Shown here piece by piece: positions 7,144-10,857 of a stretch of DNA of 10,857 nt. Source of the stretch: Rhodobacteraceae bacterium UBA3069 (GTDB lineage: Bacteria > Pseudomonadota > Alphaproteobacteria > Rhodobacterales > Rhodobacteraceae); assembly GCA_002366795.1 (NCBI GenBank), contig DFBX01000108.1, forward strand, positions 1 to 10,857. The letters are read 5' to 3'. Position numbers and translations under genes: made by a program. The notes under the pieces are model-generated. The model worked only from the letters and a program-made list of their open reading frames with translations. It made no database searches and was not told where the DNA came from. The first letter of the stretch is position 1. Each line of letters begins with the position of its first letter.

Positions 7144-9528
7144 TTAGGAGCGTGGGCGTTCCTTTTTCGGGTCGTAATGCGGGAAGGTCGCGACGCGCGC
7201 CGAATAGCGTTTCAGATGCCCGTCGAGCTGGCCGACTTCGACCTGTGTGCCAACTTCGGCATGGGCCACGTCGATGCGGGCCAGCGCGATCCACTGTCCG
7301 GTGCGGGGGCTGCGCATGGCAGAGCAAATCTCGCCCACCTGCGCGCGGCCGATGCGGATGCAATCGCCATGGGAGACGGCGTTCTGGCCGTCGATCTCAA
7401 GACCGACGAATTTGCGCGACGGCGTTTCCTTACGGCGTAAAAGCGCGTCGCGCCCGACAAAATCGGCGGTCTTCGATTTGAGCGGCACGGTGAAGCCGAC
7501 GCCGGCCTCGAACGGATCGGTCTGATCGGAGAAATCGTAACCCGCAAAGACCAGCCCCGCTTCGATCCGCACAAGGTCCAGCGCTTCAAGCCCCATGGGT
7601 TTCATGCCGACCTTTTGGCCGGCCTCCCAGACGGCTCTGAAAATCTCCGCGCCGTGTTTCGGATGGCAGAAAATCTCATAGCCCAGCTCGCCGGTGTAGC
7701 CGGTGCGGGAGATCACCACGGGGAGGCCCTCGGGGGTGCCCAAGCGGGCAGGTGTGAAACGGAACCAACCCATTTCGGTCAAATCAGGATGGTGTGGGGC
7801 GGTCCAGAACAGCTCATTGATCAAACCACGCGACTTCGGCCCCTGAACGGCAAGGTTGTGCATCTGATCGGTGGAGGAGCGGATCATGACGTTGAGGCCC
7901 AAGCGCCTGGCCTCTTCGCGCATCCACACACCGCCCTCGTCCGAGCCGCCGATCCAGCGGAAATTATGTTCGCCCAGGCGGAACAAAGTGCCATCGTCGA
8001 TCATGCCGCCGTGCGGGTAACACATGGCGGAATAAACCACCTGACCTATGGCGAGCTTTTCGACATTGCGGGTCAGGACCCAGTTCATCAGCGCCTCGGC
8101 ATCCGGGCCGGTGACCTCGAATTTGCGCAGCGCGGAAAGGTCCATGACGACGACATCTTCGCGACAGGCCCAGTAGCTCTCGATCGCGTCACAGTCCGGA
8201 AAGCTGTTCGGCAGCCAGAAGCCGTTGTAGTCAGAGAAATCGCGGGTCATCGCTTTGAAGCTGTCATAAAAGGCGCTTTCACGCGTCATGATCGGATCCT
8301 CGTCAGGGGTCGGGCGCCAAGCGGTGGCGCGGGAGAAACGTTCCTCGGCCCCATAGGTGCGCAGATGGATGTCGGTGAGATGCCAGCCATTGGCGGCGGA
8401 GGTGTCATCGGGGCAGGAGGACGACACGCAGATGAGATCGGTCAGCGCCCGCAAGAGCACGTAATCGCCGGGGCGCGACCATGGTTCATCCGCCAGCATC
8501 ACGCCGTGTTCGTCGATGCCGGTGTTGAAAAAGAAATTCGCCGCCATCCAGCCGGGGCGGGCGGGGATGCCGTAGGGGTCAAGAGCCGCATTGAAATTGT
8601 CGGAACAGTTGACGTGACCGGGATAGCCGATGTCGTCGTAATATTTGGCGTTGCAGGCCAGACCAAAGGCGTCGTGGCGGCCACAGGTGTCTTGGACCAC
8701 TTCGATCAGCGGCGTCAAATCGTGGTCGAAATATTTCGCGTGAAGACCCGGCATCGGATAGGCGTGGCCCTGAATGGTGCGGGTGGTGGTGACGTCGAGC
8801 GGGTGGAAAATGCCGCAATCCACCTTGCGCGCGTCGAAACATTGGAAATCGGTGCATTGCCGCCCGTCCACATCCATGATCTGGATGAATTCGCCCTTTT
8901 GGACGCGGTAGGCCCGCGCCGTGGCGGAGGCGATGCGGATGTCTTGCACAGGGTCCGCCAGAGGATCGGGCAGAGCGAAAGACCCGGCTTGGCGGGGCTC
9001 GGCACGGGTGAGGGAGACAGTGAGCGGGGTGGCGGTGGTCTGCGCCTCGAAATCCGGCTCCGGCGCGGGGGCGGTGATCAACACCCAGCCGGGCGTTTGT
9101 ACGGTGAAGCTGACGCCTTCGCCCGCGGCACTTGCCCCGGAGAACAACCCGATGGTTTTCGCGCTTGCGATATCGATCTTCCGTTTGGCAAGCCCAAGGC
9201 GCAGGCGGGCCATGCCGGGAGCCATGCTGTTGAGTGTGCCGCGCAGACCGTTGCCCGGCGCATCCGCCGCCCAGCCCAGAACGCCGGGGTCCACGCGCCC
9301 GTCCGTATGGGCGGCCAGCAACTCGCAGCGCTGCCCGCCCTCGGTGTTGGTGAGGGAGATCCGGTCGCCCGGTTTGACCTCCAAAAGCGTGGCGCCGCCG
9401 CCTTGAACAGTGTGGCGTTCCTCATTGGCGGCAAGCCGGTAGGCGCTTGCGCGCCGGGGCTGTGAGGGCCGGGGCGGGCCGGAGCGAAAGGGCAGGCCGG
9501 AAGGATCTAGGATCAATTGGATCTCCAT
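7144..9528 (-). CDS. tdm: Trimethylamine-N-oxide demethylase Tdm (DUF1989 + GcvT-type folate domain)
   Basis: Tdm is a 794-residue cytoplasmic enzyme that splits trimethylamine N-oxide into dimethylamine and formaldehyde, and channels the C1 unit to tetrahydrofolate. The first half holds a DUF1989 region (about 195-400). Cys292, Cys308 and Cys372 have the spacing (16 and 64) I recall for the three zinc-binding cysteines of Methylocella silvestris Tdm. The second half (about 430-785) is an aminomethyltransferase (GcvT) fold, with TGYTGELGYEIF at 609-620 holding the conserved folate-site Glu and a GcvT C-terminal domain after about 705. Residues 30-155 look like a degenerate second DUF1989-like unit. 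The gene follows tmm by 52 bases, the usual pair for this pathway. The start at 9528 fits family length, but no Shine-Dalgarno sequence precedes it and a terminator T-tract ends 8 bases before it. The frame is intact. Confidence 0.93.
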   Translation of the reverse strand: MEIQLILDPSGLPFRSGPPRPSQPRRASAYRLAANEERHTVQGGGATLLEVKPGDRISLTNTEGGQRCELLAAHTDGRVDPGVLGWAADAPGNGLRGTLNSMAPGMARLRLGLAKRKIDIASAKTIGLFSGASAAGEGVSFTVQTPGWVLITAPAPEPDFEAQTTATPLTVSLTRAEPRQAGSFALPDPLADPVQDIRIASATARAYRVQKGEFIQIMDVDGRQCTDFQCFDARKVDCGIFHPLDVTTTRTIQGHAYPMPGLHAKYFDHDLTPLIEVVQDTCGRHDAFGLACNAKYYDDIGYPGHVNCSDNFNAALDPYGIPARPGWMAANFFFNTGIDEHGVMLADEPWSRPGDYVLLRALTDLICVSSSCPDDTSAANGWHLTDIHLRTYGAEERFSRATAWRPTPDEDPIMTRESAFYDSFKAMTRDFSDYNGFWLPNSFPDCDAIESYWACREDVVVMDLSALRKFEVTGPDAEALMNWVLTRNVEKLAIGQVVYSAMCYPHGGMIDDGTLFRLGEHNFRWIGGSDEGGVWMREEARRLGLNVMIRSSTDQMHNLAVQGPKSRGLINELFWTAPHHPDLTEMGWFRFTPARLGTPEGLPVVISRTGYTGELGYEIFCHPKHGAEIFRAVWEAGQKVGMKPMGLEALDLVRIEAGLVFAGYDFSDQTDPFEAGVGFTVPLKSKTADFVGRDALLRRKETPSRKFVGLEIDGQNAVSHGDCIRIGRAQVGEICSAMRSPRTGQWIALARIDVAHAEVGTQVEVGQLDGHLKRYSARVATFPHYDPKKERPRS

Positions 9529-9535
9529 CGGTCAT

Positions 9536-9569
9536 AAAAAAATCCGGGGGCACACAGGGTCCCCCGGAT
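9536..9569 (-). terminator. Intrinsic terminator-like hairpin between tmm and tdm
   Basis: On the - strand a perfect 9-bp G+C-rich stem (ATCCGGGGG with CCCCCGGAT, 9561-9569 and 9542-9550, 10-base loop) is followed by a run of T (complement of A at 9536-9542). It starts 11 bases after the tmm stop and its T-tract ends 8 bases before the tdm ATG. By structure it is a canonical rho-independent terminator, so tdm would be reached only by read-through, or from a start or processing site in this gap or inside tmm. It may set the tmm:tdm ratio or protect the tmm mRNA end. Confidence 0.88.
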
Positions 9570-9580
9570 CAGGGGAGAGG

Positions 9581-10857
9581 TCAGTTTTGCAGATAGGCGT
9601 CCATGCTGTCGTCCAGCGCGTCTTTCCACGGGGTGTGGTGAACCGGGGCCATGGTGCCGGTGATGACGGATTGGTAACTATTGTTGCGAAAGCCCATGAT
9701 GTCCTCGGATTTGTGCTTTTTCCACGCGAAGAAGGCCTCGCAGGCGCCGTCGATGTTGAAGGAGGGGTAATCGGTGTCTGCCACCAGTTCCTTGACGTAA
9801 TCGGCCTGATATTTGATCGCGTATTTGACGCTGTCATCGGCCTCTTCTCGCGCCACCCGTTCGGCCACATCCGCATCAAGCACGGCTTTGTCGGAGGGGA
9901 CGTCAATGCGGCCCAGGATGATGTCGCGCACGTACCAGGCCTGGGCGTCGAACATGTTGAAGGTGAACCACTGGTCCTGCATGCCGAGGTGAAACAGCTT
10001 TGGATTGTGGGTGTAGACCACGCCTTTGTAGAGATCGGCGGTGGCCAGACGGTTCGCGGTCTTGAGACGCAGGTCGTCGGGCAGGAAGGGGAAATAGTGC
10101 TTGTAGCCCGTGCACAGGATGATCGCGTCCACGTCCCTGGTGGTGCCGTCCTTGAAATGCGCGGTCTTGCCCTCGACCCTCACGAGCGCCGGTTTTTCCT
10201 GCCAGTTGTCGGGCCAGTTGAAGCCCATGGGGGCGGAGCGGTAGCAGGTGGTGATCGAATTGGCGCCATATTTCCAGCATTGCGAGCCGATGTCTTCGGC
10301 GGAATAGGACGCGCCCATCAGGAGCACGTCCTTACCTTCGAATTCGCGGGCGTCGCGGAAGTCATGGGCGTGGACGATGCGGCCGTTGAACTGGTCGAAG
10401 CCGGGGTATTCCGGGACATTCGGGGAAGAGAAGTGACCGGAGGCGACGATGACATTATCGAAACGCTCTTTGTAGACCGTGTCCTTTTCCATGTCGTGCA
10501 CGGTGACCTCGAAATCGCCTTTTTCCGCGTCATATTCGACCCAGCGGATCACCGAGGAGAAGCGAATCCATTTGCGCACATCGGCTTTGATCACCCGGCC
10601 TTCGATATAATCGAACAACACGGCGCGGGGCGGGTAGGAGGCGATCTGTTTGCCGAAATGTTCCTCAAAGGAATAATCGGCGAATTCCAGCCCCTCTTTC
10701 GGGCCGTTGGACCAGAGGTAGCGATACATCGACCCGTGCACGGGTTCGCCGTTTTCATCGACGCCGGTGCGCCGGGTGTAGTTCCACAGCCCGCCCCAGT
10801 TGCTTTGTTTCTCGAAACAGACGACTTCGGGGATCTCGGCGCTTTTTGCGGCGGCGG
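9581..10857 (-). CDS. tmm: Trimethylamine monooxygenase Tmm (N-terminus outside window)
   Basis: Tmm is a flavin-containing monooxygenase that uses NADPH and O2 to oxidise trimethylamine to trimethylamine N-oxide, the first step of methylated-amine use in Roseobacter and SAR11 bacteria. The frame is open to the right edge (reading AEIPEVVCFEKQSNWGGLWN near it), so about 25 N-terminal residues, including the FAD-binding GxGxSG, lie outside. Seen inside are HGSMYRYLWSNGPKEGLEF (from about 10738), the FMO signature FNGRIVHAHDF (10390-10358), the NADPH-binding GASYSAED (10315-10292), ILCTGYKHYFPFLP and the C-terminal SVITGTMAPVHHTPWKDALD. These match Tmm of marine Roseobacter closely, not merely generic FMOs. 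The last codons read LQN before the TGA at 9581-9583. A terminator and then tdm, which consumes the product, follow. Confidence 0.96.
   Translation of the reverse strand, partial: AAAKSAEIPEVVCFEKQSNWGGLWNYTRRTGVDENGEPVHGSMYRYLWSNGPKEGLEFADYSFEEHFGKQIASYPPRAVLFDYIEGRVIKADVRKWIRFSSVIRWVEYDAEKGDFEVTVHDMEKDTVYKERFDNVIVASGHFSSPNVPEYPGFDQFNGRIVHAHDFRDAREFEGKDVLLMGASYSAEDIGSQCWKYGANSITTCYRSAPMGFNWPDNWQEKPALVRVEGKTAHFKDGTTRDVDAIILCTGYKHYFPFLPDDLRLKTANRLATADLYKGVVYTHNPKLFHLGMQDQWFTFNMFDAQAWYVRDIILGRIDVPSDKAVLDADVAERVAREEADDSVKYAIKYQADYVKELVADTDYPSFNIDGACEAFFAWKKHKSEDIMGFRNNSYQSVITGTMAPVHHTPWKDALDDSMDAYLQN

Noticed and set aside
7615..9465. A 616-codon open frame on the + strand, antisense to tdm.
   Set aside because: tdm on the - strand has clear domains and family length. 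The antisense frame is stop-free because of G+C-rich codon bias; its translation is rich in Gly, Ala, Val and His with no recognisable domain.
1..10857. tRNA or rRNA genes, CRISPR repeats, riboswitches or phage genes.
   Set aside because: None seen: no regularly spaced repeats, no tRNA-like cloverleaf sequence noticed, and nearly all sequence is accounted for by the listed genes.

Overview
The window looks like a chromosomal segment of a marine-type alphaproteobacterium, most likely of the Roseobacter group (Rhodobacterales). This is judged from the gene families present: a trimethylamine monooxygenase and trimethylamine-N-oxide demethylase pair, an FdsA-type formate dehydrogenase, a TakP-like TRAP transporter, and IS6 and IS256 elements of alphaproteobacterial type. 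It is also judged from the G+C-rich coding sequence. The species cannot be named from the sequence alone.

Layout. (1) 1-491: the C-terminal two thirds of an IS6-family transposase, entering from the left edge. (2) 638-3790: a complete tripartite TRAP transporter. The Tat-exported binding protein is on the + strand (638-1726) with a strong terminator behind it. The large and small membrane subunits (dctM 1812-3194, dctQ 3194-3790) are on the - strand, convergent with it. (3) 3791-4097: non-coding DNA holding the dctQM upstream region. (4) About 4098-4519: the 3' end of an IS256-family element with a frameshifted transposase remnant. (5) 4520-7091: the remains of an fds formate dehydrogenase operon. 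The IS256 remnant is joined directly to the middle of fdsA, so the first ~420 codons of fdsA, and any fdsG and fdsB before it, are absent. fdhD and fdsD behind it are intact and overlap by ATGA. (6) 7111-7141: a bidirectional terminator. (7) 7144-10857, - strand: tmm (5' end outside the window) followed by tdm, with an intrinsic terminator-like hairpin between them.

How the parts relate. Tmm oxidises trimethylamine to its N-oxide. Tdm splits the N-oxide into dimethylamine and a formaldehyde unit that is passed to tetrahydrofolate. Oxidation of that C1 unit ends in formate, which an FdsGBAD enzyme would oxidise to CO2 while making NADH. The right half therefore reads as a methylated-amine/C1 oxidation locus whose last step has been broken here by an IS-associated deletion, unless another formate dehydrogenase exists elsewhere. 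The left half (IS6 remnant, TRAP genes, IS256 remnant) is consistent with a segment brought next to the C1 locus by IS-mediated rearrangement.

I found no tRNA, rRNA, CRISPR array or phage gene. I did not find a wholly new system. The points most worth attention are the IS256/fdsA junction, the hairpin between tmm and tdm with no visible ribosome site for tdm, and an apparent internal duplication in the N-terminal half of Tdm.
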